Notes under the pieces: model-generated
Told to the model about the DNA's origin: nothing
What the model saw: only the letters and a program-made list of their open reading frames with translations
The model's database searches: none
NCBI GenBank assembly: GCA_031282925.1
Contig: JAITCT010000029.1
Location: forward strand, 1-5,244
Source: Dysgonamonadaceae bacterium
Lineage (GTDB): Bacteria > Bacteroidota > Bacteroidia > Bacteroidales > Azobacteroidaceae
Direction: 5' to 3'
Length of the DNA stretch: 5,244 nucleotides
Made by a program: the position numbers and the translations under genes
Shown: piece after piece, positions 1-5,244 of the stretch
How positions within the stretch are numbered: the stretch's first letter is position 1
Layout: the number at the start of each line of letters is the position of its first letter

Positions 1-302
1 ACTTGCTTCTTATATTCATCGGGGAAGTAAGACATCGTATAGGTTTGCTCTTTTTGAATCAGTTCGAGCGTATAACGGTCTGCTCGAAAAACACTCCATG
101 TGGCGGGTTTTTTGAAAAGCACCCCAAAGCCGCCACCACTGCCTGTCATGGAATTGTAATTCTCTACTTTGCCGGCAGTAATAACCGGAAAAACTTTTCC
201 TGCCAATGTAAATGCATTGTCACTGATATCTTCCGGGGAAATTTGTTTAAATAATCGGTCAAAATTCATCTCTTTGACATTTACATGATTTGCTGTTTTC
301 AT
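1..302 (-). CDS. Flavin reductase family protein (partial, 5' end only)
   Basis: The minus strand is open from 302 to the window edge, giving 100 residues of an N-terminal fragment. From the second Met it reads MNFDRLFKQISPEDISDNAF, then a segment with VITAGK, a Ser/Gly-rich MTGSGGGFGVLFKKPATW stretch, FRADRYTLEL and TMSYFPDEY. This order matches the start of the Bacteroidota flavin-reductase-like FMN-binding split-barrel proteins (Pfam Flavin_Reduct type), usually around 190-210 residues, so about half is missing beyond the left edge. Members bind FMN and may reduce flavin with NAD(P)H; the substrate here is unknown. Start choice: ATG at 302 is the most upstream in-frame start, preceded closely by an in-frame TAG, and a -7 promoter element lies about 40 bases upstream. 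The ATG at 269 is an alternative that would drop 11 residues. Neither start has a good Shine-Dalgarno sequence. The gene is transcribed away from the AraC gene. The family call is from recalled motifs, not a search. Confidence 0.8.
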   Translation of the reverse strand, partial: MKTANHVNVKEMNFDRLFKQISPEDISDNAFTLAGKVFPVITAGKVENYNSMTGSGGGFGVLFKKPATWSVFRADRYTLELIQKEQTYTMSYFPDEYKKQ

Positions 303-342
303 CTTCTATTCATTTTACTTGATATACTGTTTTCTTTGACTG

Positions 343-350
343 CAAAATTA
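343..350 (-). promoter_or_regulatory. Bacteroidota-type -7 promoter element for the flavin reductase gene
   Basis: On the minus strand this reads TAATTTTG, a perfect match to the Bacteroidota -7 consensus TAnnTTTG. It lies about 40 bases upstream of the ATG at 302, a normal leader length. No clear TTTG -33 box is present; the nearest candidate is a TTTT inside CTATTTTATC, with a spacer of about 17 bases. An eight-base motif with two free positions in AT-rich DNA can arise by chance, but the location fits. Confidence 0.4.
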
Positions 351-375
351 TCGTGCATTTTAGAGATAAAATAGC

Positions 376-383
376 TATCTTTG
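376..383 (+). promoter_or_regulatory. Bacteroidota-type -7 promoter element for the AraC regulator gene
   Basis: The plus strand reads TATCTTTG, a perfect match to TAnnTTTG, ending 27 bases before the GTG start at 411. This predicts transcription starting near 390 and a leader of about 20 bases. No convincing TTTG -33 box lies 19-21 bases upstream. That would suit a weak or activator-dependent promoter, as expected for a self-regulated AraC gene, but this is inference. Confidence 0.4.
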
Positions 384-400
384 CCATAAAAATAATCGTA

Positions 401-405
401 AAGGA
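401..405 (+). promoter_or_regulatory. Ribosome binding site deciding a GTG start
   Basis: AAGGA is followed by a five-base spacer (ATTTT plus one T) and then GTG at 411. The alternative ATG at 417, in the same frame, would have an 11-base spacer. The spacing therefore favours the GTG, although many Bacteroidota genes do not use Shine-Dalgarno pairing, so the ATG cannot be excluded. Confidence 0.4.
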
Positions 406-410
406 TTTTT

Positions 411-1376
411 GTGAAAATGGGCAAACAGCAAACGATGCCGAATGTTCTAAAAAACCTTGCCCGTTTACTGGGGACAGAAGTGAAGAACAGAAGGCTGGAA
501 ATCCCTGAAAAATTTGGTAAGGGCTATTGCAGCAGATTTGTTTTTAATAAACATATCCGAATGACAATCAGCGATTACGAACTGAATGAGGACTTGGTTG
601 TTGAAAATCCCGACGTCAATACTCTTGGGAGAATGATATTTTTTAAGTTTCAAAACATTTTCCCAAAATCGGAAATGGCATCAAAAGAAAGGCATTTAAT
701 GGAAATACCTTCGGTTTTGATTGCAACCAGTCGTGTAAATACCGACGATGTTATTTCAATTCATACAAACACTGCCACTATTAACATAGAAGTAGACGCC
801 GGTTATTTGGACGGACTGTTTGAATTGCCGAAAAAATCGCCGGTTTTGCAAAGTATCTTACAAAATACGCAGCCATTACTGTTTGAGCAAATGATTTATC
901 CTTCTCTACAAAAAATTGTGGATGAGATTATAACAGAACAGGTTGATGAAATTTTTGAAATGTTTTTCCGTCGGATAAAGGCAGAAGAACTGATTTGTAA
1001 ACTGTTAATGGAATTGGAAAAGCGGGACGAAAAACATCTTTATGCGTTAAACAATCGCGATATACAAGCCATTTATAAAGTAAAGGAGCAAATGCTCGAA
1101 CATCTGGAAATCCCACCGATTATTAAGGAATTGGCCGCATGCGCCAATATGAGTCCGTCCAAACTGAAACGTTTATTCAAACAAATTTTCGGCAACAGCA
1201 TTTTTAGTTATTATCAAGAGTTCCGGATGAAAGAAGCTGCCCGATTATTGAAAGAGAAAAAGCTGTCTGTTTCGGATGTGGGTTATCAATTAGGTTTTAC
1301 CAACCTAAGCCATTTTTCGAGAGTCTTTACAATACACATCGGAATGAAGCCGAAGCAATATAGTCGGTCGAGATAA
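411..1376 (+). CDS. AraC-family transcriptional regulator
   Basis: A 321-residue DNA-binding protein, intact from GTG to TAA. The C-terminal 90 residues form the AraC/XylS double helix-turn-helix. The first HTH is around residues 238-261 (IKELAACANMSPSKLKRLFK). The second is around 285-319, with the family hallmark GYQLGFTNLSHFSRVF followed by G-x-KPKQYSR, the local version of the usual G-x-x-P-x-x-YR ending. Residues about 30-140 are a poorly conserved N-terminal portion, probably the ligand-sensing part, and about 140-225 are predicted helical and rich in Glu, Lys and Leu, suggesting dimerisation. The layout resembles PchR-like AraC proteins common in Bacteroidota, but no ligand can be deduced. 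The start is GTG at 411 on ribosome-binding-site spacing; ATG at 417 is possible and would remove two residues. It is divergent from a flavin reductase gene, so local control of that gene or of itself is plausible. It converges on the KilA-N remnant, and no clear terminator lies between them. Confidence 0.93.
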   Translation: MKMGKQQTMPNVLKNLARLLGTEVKNRRLEIPEKFGKGYCSRFVFNKHIRMTISDYELNEDLVVENPDVNTLGRMIFFKFQNIFPKSEMASKERHLMEIPSVLIATSRVNTDDVISIHTNTATINIEVDAGYLDGLFELPKKSPVLQSILQNTQPLLFEQMIYPSLQKIVDEIITEQVDEIFEMFFRRIKAEELICKLLMELEKRDEKHLYALNNRDIQAIYKVKEQMLEHLEIPPIIKELAACANMSPSKLKRLFKQIFGNSIFSYYQEFRMKEAARLLKEKKLSVSDVGYQLGFTNLSHFSRVFTIHIGMKPKQYSRSR

Positions 1377-1408
1377 ATTAAAATACTGATGAAAACTATA
1401 AAGAGGTT

Positions 1409-2208
1409 TTAGCGCAGCAGCTTCCGGTTTTCCACGTCCTGCAATACGCTCATCTGTTGGATAGCGATTTTGTTTAGCTTTATCAACCGTTCGCGTTGCG
1501 GAAATCCTTCGTTGATGAGTACGGCGTTGATGTTTTCCATGTTCGAGAGGCAAATCAGTTCGTTGATGGTGGCGTAGTCGCGGATATTGCCTTTCAGCGC
1601 GGGATTCGCCTCGCGCCATGCTGTTGCCATCATGCCGAATAGCGCCATGTTTAGCACGTCGGCTTCGCTGGCGTAGATGACCGATACCTGCTGAGGCGTC
1701 AGCTCTGCCGGAATAAGGTGTTGCTTGATGGCATCAATGTGGATGTGGTAGTTGATTTTTGCAAGTTCCCGCTTTGCCGACCAACATAAGGCTTTTTGCT
1801 CTTCTTCTTTGAGGCGCTGAAATTCTTTGACCAACAACAATTGGAATTTTGCGCTTATCCACATACCAAAATGAAATGCAATGTCTTTGTGTGCATACCT
1901 TCCGCCTACCTACCCGCCTTAGCTGTTATTTCGATTGCATTAGTTTTCTCAATCCATTGCTTTACCGACAAAACAAAATTATTGCTTCCGGCAGAATTTT
2001 TAATTGTACCGAATTCGGTATAATTAAAATCGGGATTGAACAAAATTTGCCATTCACCGGTATATTCAATCGTGTTTTTAAGGCTGAGTCATTTAATAAT
2101 GATATGCTCTCCCATTTGACTGTGTGCCATATCGGTAAAAGAAATGTAGTCGAAATCGTCAATCTTGATAACGGTTATGTCGGTGCCTGTTACATTTATT
2201 TTTGCCAT
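1409..2208 (-). pseudogene. KilA-N domain-containing protein, broken by a nonsense codon and a frameshift
   Basis: Read from ATG at 2208, the frame gives MAKINVTGTDITVIKIDDFD, YISFTDMAHSQMGEHIIIK, then TGA (2089-2091), then LSLKNTIEYTGEWQILFNPD, FNYTEFGTIKNSAGSNNFVL, SVKQWIEKTNAIEITAKAGR and TA. Here the frame is lost and resumes one base out of register with GGRYAHKDIAFHFGMWISAK and the open C-terminal part. Adding one base near 1906-1909 restores the expected AGRYGG-x-YAHKDIAFHF core and a 266-residue product, the usual size for Bacteroidota KilA-N proteins. The TGA stands where the family has Trp (I-I-K-W-L-S). KilA-N is a DNA-binding domain of phage and large DNA virus proteins; residues about 5-125 would be that domain and the rest the C-terminal region found in Bacteroidota members (LIPAELTPQQVSVIYASEAD, NIRDYATINELICLSNMENI). 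The surviving 151-codon frame (1409-1864, ATG at 1864) lacks most of the DNA-binding domain, so an active product is unlikely. Family and lesions are inferred from recalled family sequence. Confidence 0.85.
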
Positions 2209-2294
2209 ATCTATTTACAAATTTTTTAGGCAAAGGAGAATAAAAAAATCAATTACATACTTCAGTTCCTTTTTATTCGGCGATCGGCGCATGT

Positions 2295-2363
2295 CTATAC
2301 TACCGTTTGCAAGCGGTGGAGAAATGCGGAAGGGGTTTCATCGGAAATGTTGCAAACTTGCAT
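2295..2363 (-). other. Possible 22-codon small ORF downstream of mnmE
   Basis: ATG at 2363 opens a 22-codon frame (MQVCNISDETPSAFLHRLQT, then VV) ending in TAG at 2295-2297. It is preceded by AAGGTGAT (2367-2374); AGGTGAT pairs perfectly with the 3' end of 16S rRNA and sits three bases from the ATG, a rather short spacing. The frame continues past the TAG for ten more sense codons (TCADRRIKRN) to a TGA at 2262-2264, so it could be the remnant of a slightly longer frame. It lies 26 bases after the mnmE stop, on the same strand. I do not recognise the peptide. Chance is the main alternative, as short frames like this are common. Confidence 0.2.
2302..2317. repeat. Imperfect palindrome with TTTGCAAG core
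   Basis: ACCGTTTGCAAGCGGT is a 16-bp inverted repeat with one T/G mismatch pair. Its GTTTGCAA (2305-2312) is the exact reverse complement of TTGCAAAC at 2350-2357, giving 8-bp arms around a 37-base loop. The segment 2281-2340 is about 53% GC between flanks near 27-33%. Whether it is a protein site, an RNA hairpin or a repeat-family end cannot be told from this window. It is not followed by a T-run on either strand. Confidence 0.35.
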
Positions 2364-2374
2364 GTAATCACCTT

Positions 2375-2390
2375 ATAATTTGCAAATTAT
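2375..2390. repeat. 16-bp perfect palindrome at the 3' end of mnmE
   Basis: ATAATTTGCAAATTAT is perfectly self-complementary and overlaps the first base of the mnmE TAA complement (2390-2392). As RNA it could fold as a six-pair AT-rich stem with a TGCA loop. No T-run follows on the minus strand (it continues AAGGTGATTAC), so it is not a standard intrinsic terminator. It shares the TTTGCAAA core with the sites at 2305-2312 and 2350-2357. Confidence 0.4.
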
Positions 2391-3799
2391 TACTTCCCGA
2401 TACAGAAATTCCGAAAAATATTCCCCAAAACCTCGTCCGTAGAAATCTCGCCGGTTATTTCACCAAGGTAGTGCATACACTCGCGTATATCCTGGGCAAT
2501 GAAATCGCCCGAAAGCTGGGAGTGTAAACCTTTAATTATCCGGTTTATCGAATGAAGCGCTTTGACTAAGGCTTCGTAATGACGCAGGCTGGTTACCACA
2601 ACGTCGTTTTCTCCGATTTCCGGTAAATCGGCGGCTTTCAGAAGGGCGTTTTCCAGTTTTTCGGTGTTCTTTTTGTATTTGGCGGATAAGTAGATGCGTT
2701 CGGCGGGAACCTGCGGCAAAAATTCTTCTTCGAGAATGGTCTGTTCTTCGAGGCTGATTTTGTCTATTTTATTGAAAACAATGATCAGTTTTTTGTTTTT
2801 CGTTTTAGGAACAATCTTATCGGCAATGTATTCGATTTCTTTGTTAAAATGCGTTGAATCAATCATCCAGATGACAATAGCGGCCTGGTCTATCTTCTGA
2901 AATGTCCGCTTGATGCCCAACGTTTCGATTTCATCATCGGTAGTGCGGATGCCTGCCGTATCAATAAAGCGGAAAGGCACTCCGCCGAGATTGAAAGTGT
3001 CTTCTATCGTGTCGCGGGTAGTGCCGTGGATTTCGGAAACAATGGCTCTTTCTTCGTGTAATAGAAGGTTGAGCAAGGTTGATTTGCCTGCATTCGTTTC
3101 GCCGACGATTGCGACGGGAATACCGTTTTTGATGGCATTCCCCCAACCGAACGAATGAACCAGCCGGCCAATCATTATTTTGACGTCTTCCGCCAACTGA
3201 ATCAGCCGGGTTCTATCGGCAAATTCAACCTGTTCCTCGCCGAAGTCCAATTCCAACTCAATCAGGGAAACGAAATTCAACAGTTGTAAACGGAGTTGCT
3301 GCAATTCCTTACTGAAATCGCCCCGTATCTGATTCATCGCCACGCGGTGGGAGGCTTCCGAAGAAGAGGCGATTAAATCAGCAACGGCTTCGGCTTGCAA
3401 TAAATCCATTTTGCCGTTCAGGAATGCGCGTTGGGTAAATTCGCCGGGAGCAGCCAGCGTACAGCCGCTGGCCAGCAAGAGTTTTAATATTTCCTGCTGG
3501 ATGTAAACCGAACCGTGGCAATTGATTTCAACCGTGTCTTCACCGGTAAACGAACGGGGGGCGCGGAAAACGGCGATCATCACTCTATCCAGCATGTTCG
3601 CCCCTGAAACGATTTTTCCTAAATTCAACGTATAAGGCTTTTGTTTTTCAAGCGTTTCCGTTCGCCGTGCAGGAACAAAAATTTTACTGCAAATCCCGAC
3701 TGCTTCGGCTCCGGAGATTCGAATAACGGCAATCCCGCCCTGGCCGGCAGGAGTGGAAACGGCACAAATCGTTGAATGAAGCGTTTTTTCAGTATTCAT
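2390..3799 (-). CDS. mnmE: tRNA uridine-5-carboxymethylaminomethyl(34) synthesis GTPase MnmE (TrmE)
   Basis: A complete 469-residue protein of normal length. MnmE is a cytosolic GTPase that works with MnmG to place the carboxymethylaminomethyl group on C5 of the wobble uridine (U34) of certain tRNAs, using a folate one-carbon donor, glycine (or ammonium) and GTP. Residues 1 to about 120 are the folate-binding TrmE N-domain, with STPAGQGGIAVIRISG and SFTGEDTVEINCHG. A helical domain starts with the signature PGEFTQRAFLNGKMDLLQAE (118-137). The inserted G domain has G1 GETNAGKS (233-240), G2 GTTRDT (259-264), G3 DTAG (280-283), G4 NKID (343-346) and G5 SAK (372-374). The protein ends in the family C-terminal CIGK motif (466-469), whose Cys is important for activity. 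ATG at 3799 gives the standard MnmE N-terminus. It begins 12 bases after the stop of the upstream same-strand gene, so cotranscription is likely. MnmG is not in this window. The family assignment is essentially certain. Confidence 0.99.
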   Translation of the reverse strand: MNTEKTLHSTICAVSTPAGQGGIAVIRISGAEAVGICSKIFVPARRTETLEKQKPYTLNLGKIVSGANMLDRVMIAVFRAPRSFTGEDTVEINCHGSVYIQQEILKLLLASGCTLAAPGEFTQRAFLNGKMDLLQAEAVADLIASSSEASHRVAMNQIRGDFSKELQQLRLQLLNFVSLIELELDFGEEQVEFADRTRLIQLAEDVKIMIGRLVHSFGWGNAIKNGIPVAIVGETNAGKSTLLNLLLHEERAIVSEIHGTTRDTIEDTFNLGGVPFRFIDTAGIRTTDDEIETLGIKRTFQKIDQAAIVIWMIDSTHFNKEIEYIADKIVPKTKNKKLIIVFNKIDKISLEEQTILEEEFLPQVPAERIYLSAKYKKNTEKLENALLKAADLPEIGENDVVVTSLRHYEALVKALHSINRIIKGLHSQLSGDFIAQDIRECMHYLGEITGEISTDEVLGNIFRNFCIGK

Positions 3800-3810
3800 A
3801 ATATCGGAGG

Positions 3811-5244
3811 TTATTTTATTTCCATTTCTACATATACCGGCGTGTGGTCGGAGAGGTAAATGTTGTTCCGTTTTTCAGGTACAACTGCGTATGTGTTCAC
3901 GGCTATGCCGCCGGTTACAAATATGTAGTCTATGATGTTCCGCTCTTCGGCCGGGGCTTTGCCGAATCCGTGGTAAGTTCCGCTTGTTTCCGGCAGGGAC
4001 GGGGCGAGCAGGCGCGTGTCAAAAAATTTACCGCCGGCAAGGACTTGCCGGATGACTTCCGATTCGGGGGAGGCATTGAAATCGCCGGTAATGATTACGG
4101 GTAATCCGCCGCTTTCCGTTTTCACGCGTTCCAGCAGCAGTTTTACGCTTTCGCGGCGGGCTGTTTCCCCTGCGTGGTCTAAGTGGGTGTTGATAAAGAA
4201 GAATCGTTTGTTGCTTTGTTTTTCCCTCAACACCGCCCAGGTAGCAATGCGTTCGCAAGCGCCGTCCCAGCCTTTTGAACCGGCAACTTCGGGCGTTTCG
4301 CTCAGCCAGAAATTCCCCGACTTCTCCGCCTCGAATTTGTCGTCCCTGTAAAAGAGAGCGCAGTATTCGCCGGCCTCTTTGCCGTCGGCGCGTCCTGCGC
4401 CGATAACGGCATATTGGGGCAAACGTTCTTTCAGGTCGCGGAGCTGATTGGCCAGTACTTCCTGCGTGCCTAACAAATCAACGGCGTATTCTTGAATCAT
4501 TTTTGCGGCGGCATCTTTTCGGTTTTGCCAGTTGTTGGGGCTATCGTCGGGATTGTCGCAGCGGATGTTGAAAGTCATTACGTGCAGGGGCAGCGGTTGT
4601 TTTGAAGAGTAGTAGAACTTGTGTTCTATGCCCGACGGGACACGTATCCATGTGGTGAAAATGCCCGGTCTGTCTTCATACAACTCAATGATGCGTGCGC
4701 CGCGTTCCATTTTTCCATAGGCGTCGGCGCCGGTTACCCGCCCAAAAGCCAGGGCAATGTCGAAAATTGTTCCGATGTAATCATTGTCGTGGTCATGTCC
4801 GACAAAAACGCCCATCACGTCTTGCATATCCACAAAGGAGGCCAACATTCCCGGATTAATTTTCCCCGGGTTGATGTTTTCGCCTGCCGTGCCTATGGTG
4901 GTTTCCTTACCTGCAATATCGGCAAATTCCTGTAACGGTATGTGGAAAAACGCCAGCGCAGGCAGTGGTTTATTCGCGTTGGCCTGCGTATAACGCTTGC
5001 TTTGCTGCCGGTACCACGCAATTTGGTCGTAATGTATCCACCCGTAATAGCCGAGTTTGTCATTCCGTGCGTAGTCGTTGGAATCGAAGCAATAGAGGAG
5101 CGCTGCGGGTTTGCCGGAAATACGGCTGCGGATTTCGAGGATATAGTTGCCTGTGCCGTGAATATCTTCGGGGCCTCTTTCGCCGATGAAAAAGGGCGAG
5201 CGGCTCAGGATGTCGAACACGCTGTCCCGCGTGATGGTTTCCGC
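3811..5244 (-). CDS. Metallophosphatase domain fused to an endonuclease/exonuclease/phosphatase (EEP) domain (partial, 5' end missing)
   Basis: The frame runs off the right edge, leaving 477 residues; GTG at 5220 is only an internal codon, since the coding sense continues upstream as AETITRDSV. Numbered from that GTG, residues 1 to about 205 are the C-terminal half of a calcineurin-like metallophosphatase of the Dcr2/purple-acid-phosphatase-like type, with FFHIPLQEF (91-99) and the metal-binding GHDHDND (141-147). Residues about 212-469 form a complete EEP fold: MTFNIR (215-220), GTQE (251-254, the catalytic Glu), NTHLDHA (344-350), TGDFN (378-382, catalytic Asp/Asn), DYIFV (431-435) and SDHTPV (457-462). 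Both are metal-dependent phosphodiester or phosphomonoester hydrolases; the substrates (nucleotide, sugar phosphate, phospholipid, nucleic acid) cannot be deduced. EEP proteins of this kind in Bacteroidota usually start with a signal peptide just before MTFNIR; here the phosphatase domain is joined directly, with no hydrophobic stretch between. Any signal peptide would be at the unseen N-terminus. It probably shares a transcript with mnmE. Confidence 0.88.
   Translation of the reverse strand, partial: AETITRDSVFDILSRSPFFIGERGPEDIHGTGNYILEIRSRISGKPAALLYCFDSNDYARNDKLGYYGWIHYDQIAWYRQQSKRYTQANANKPLPALAFFHIPLQEFADIAGKETTIGTAGENINPGKINPGMLASFVDMQDVMGVFVGHDHDNDYIGTIFDIALAFGRVTGADAYGKMERGARIIELYEDRPGIFTTWIRVPSGIEHKFYYSSKQPLPLHVMTFNIRCDNPDDSPNNWQNRKDAAAKMIQEYAVDLLGTQEVLANQLRDLKERLPQYAVIGAGRADGKEAGEYCALFYRDDKFEAEKSGNFWLSETPEVAGSKGWDGACERIATWAVLREKQSNKRFFFINTHLDHAGETARRESVKLLLERVKTESGGLPVIITGDFNASPESEVIRQVLAGGKFFDTRLLAPSLPETSGTYHGFGKAPAEERNIIDYIFVTGGIAVNTYAVVPEKRNNIYLSDHTPVYVEMEIK

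Noticed and set aside
1377..1411. Bidirectional terminator between the AraC gene and the KilA-N remnant
   Set aside because: Only a five-pair AT-rich stem AAAAC/GTTTT (1392-1396 with 1406-1410) around a nine-base loop is visible, which is too weak to call.
1906..1912. Programmed ribosomal frameshift in the KilA-N gene
   Set aside because: There is no slippery heptamer, the site is a GTAG tandem repeat prone to replication error, and the upstream TGA would already stop translation.
2089..2091. TGA in the KilA-N frame read as a recoded Trp codon (alternative genetic code)
   Set aside because: Trp is encoded by TGG elsewhere in the same remnant (GEWQ, KQWIE, MWISA) and in mnmE (IVIWMID), and a second lesion is present, so simple gene decay is the better explanation.
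1849..2229. Plus-strand open frames across 1796-2527 as genes
   Set aside because: They are antisense to the KilA-N remnant and mnmE, have no recognisable motifs or start signals, and are explained by the minus-strand coding.
2206..2260. Promoter for the KilA-N gene
   Set aside because: No TAnnTTTG match is present on the minus strand upstream of 2208; the AT-rich CCTAAAAAATTTGTAAATAG stretch does not fit the consensus.
3844..5189. Plus-strand and out-of-frame minus-strand open frames across the phosphatase/EEP and mnmE genes
   Set aside because: The true minus-strand frames carry all catalytic motifs of known families; the others are shadows in GC-richer coding DNA.
1..5244. CRISPR array, tRNA, rRNA, insertion-sequence ends or a new multi-gene defence system
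   Set aside because: I saw no regularly spaced repeats, cloverleaf, transposase or terminal inverted repeats with target duplications; the genes present are ordinary apart from the KilA-N remnant.

Overview
The window looks like a piece of a Bacteroidota (probably Bacteroidales) chromosome. Three things point that way. The flavin-reductase, AraC and KilA-N proteins have the style of that group, judged from recall of the families and not from a search. Two perfect matches to the Bacteroidota -7 promoter element (TAnnTTTG) lie in the one divergent intergenic region. Shine-Dalgarno sequences are mostly absent. The organism cannot be named more precisely from this sequence.

Layout: (1) Positions 1-302, minus strand, hold the 5' part of a flavin-reductase-family gene that runs off the left edge. 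(2) Positions 303-410 are a divergent promoter region. (3) Positions 411-1376, plus strand, encode an intact AraC-family transcription regulator. (4) Positions 1409-2208, minus strand, hold a KilA-N domain gene that is broken twice, by an in-frame TGA in place of a conserved Trp codon and by a one-base frameshift; only its C-terminal 151 codons remain as an open frame. (5) Positions 2209-2389 are a non-coding stretch with TTTGCAAA-type inverted repeats, a 16-bp palindrome at the end of mnmE and a very short reading frame with an unusually good ribosome binding site. (6) Positions 2390-3799, minus strand, are mnmE, complete and with all catalytic motifs. (7) Positions 3811-5244, minus strand, hold the 3' part of a gene that joins a metallophosphatase domain to an endonuclease/exonuclease/phosphatase (EEP) domain and runs off the right edge.

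The phosphatase/EEP gene and mnmE are separated by 10 bp plus the stop codon and probably share a transcript, although no functional link is obvious. The AraC regulator and the flavin reductase diverge from a shared promoter region, so the regulator may control its neighbour, itself, or both. The KilA-N remnant lies between two otherwise ordinary chromosomal blocks and is the only sign of phage or mobile ancestry. I did not find a new multi-gene system. The most informative hidden feature is the decayed KilA-N gene, followed by the unexplained intergenic element downstream of mnmE.
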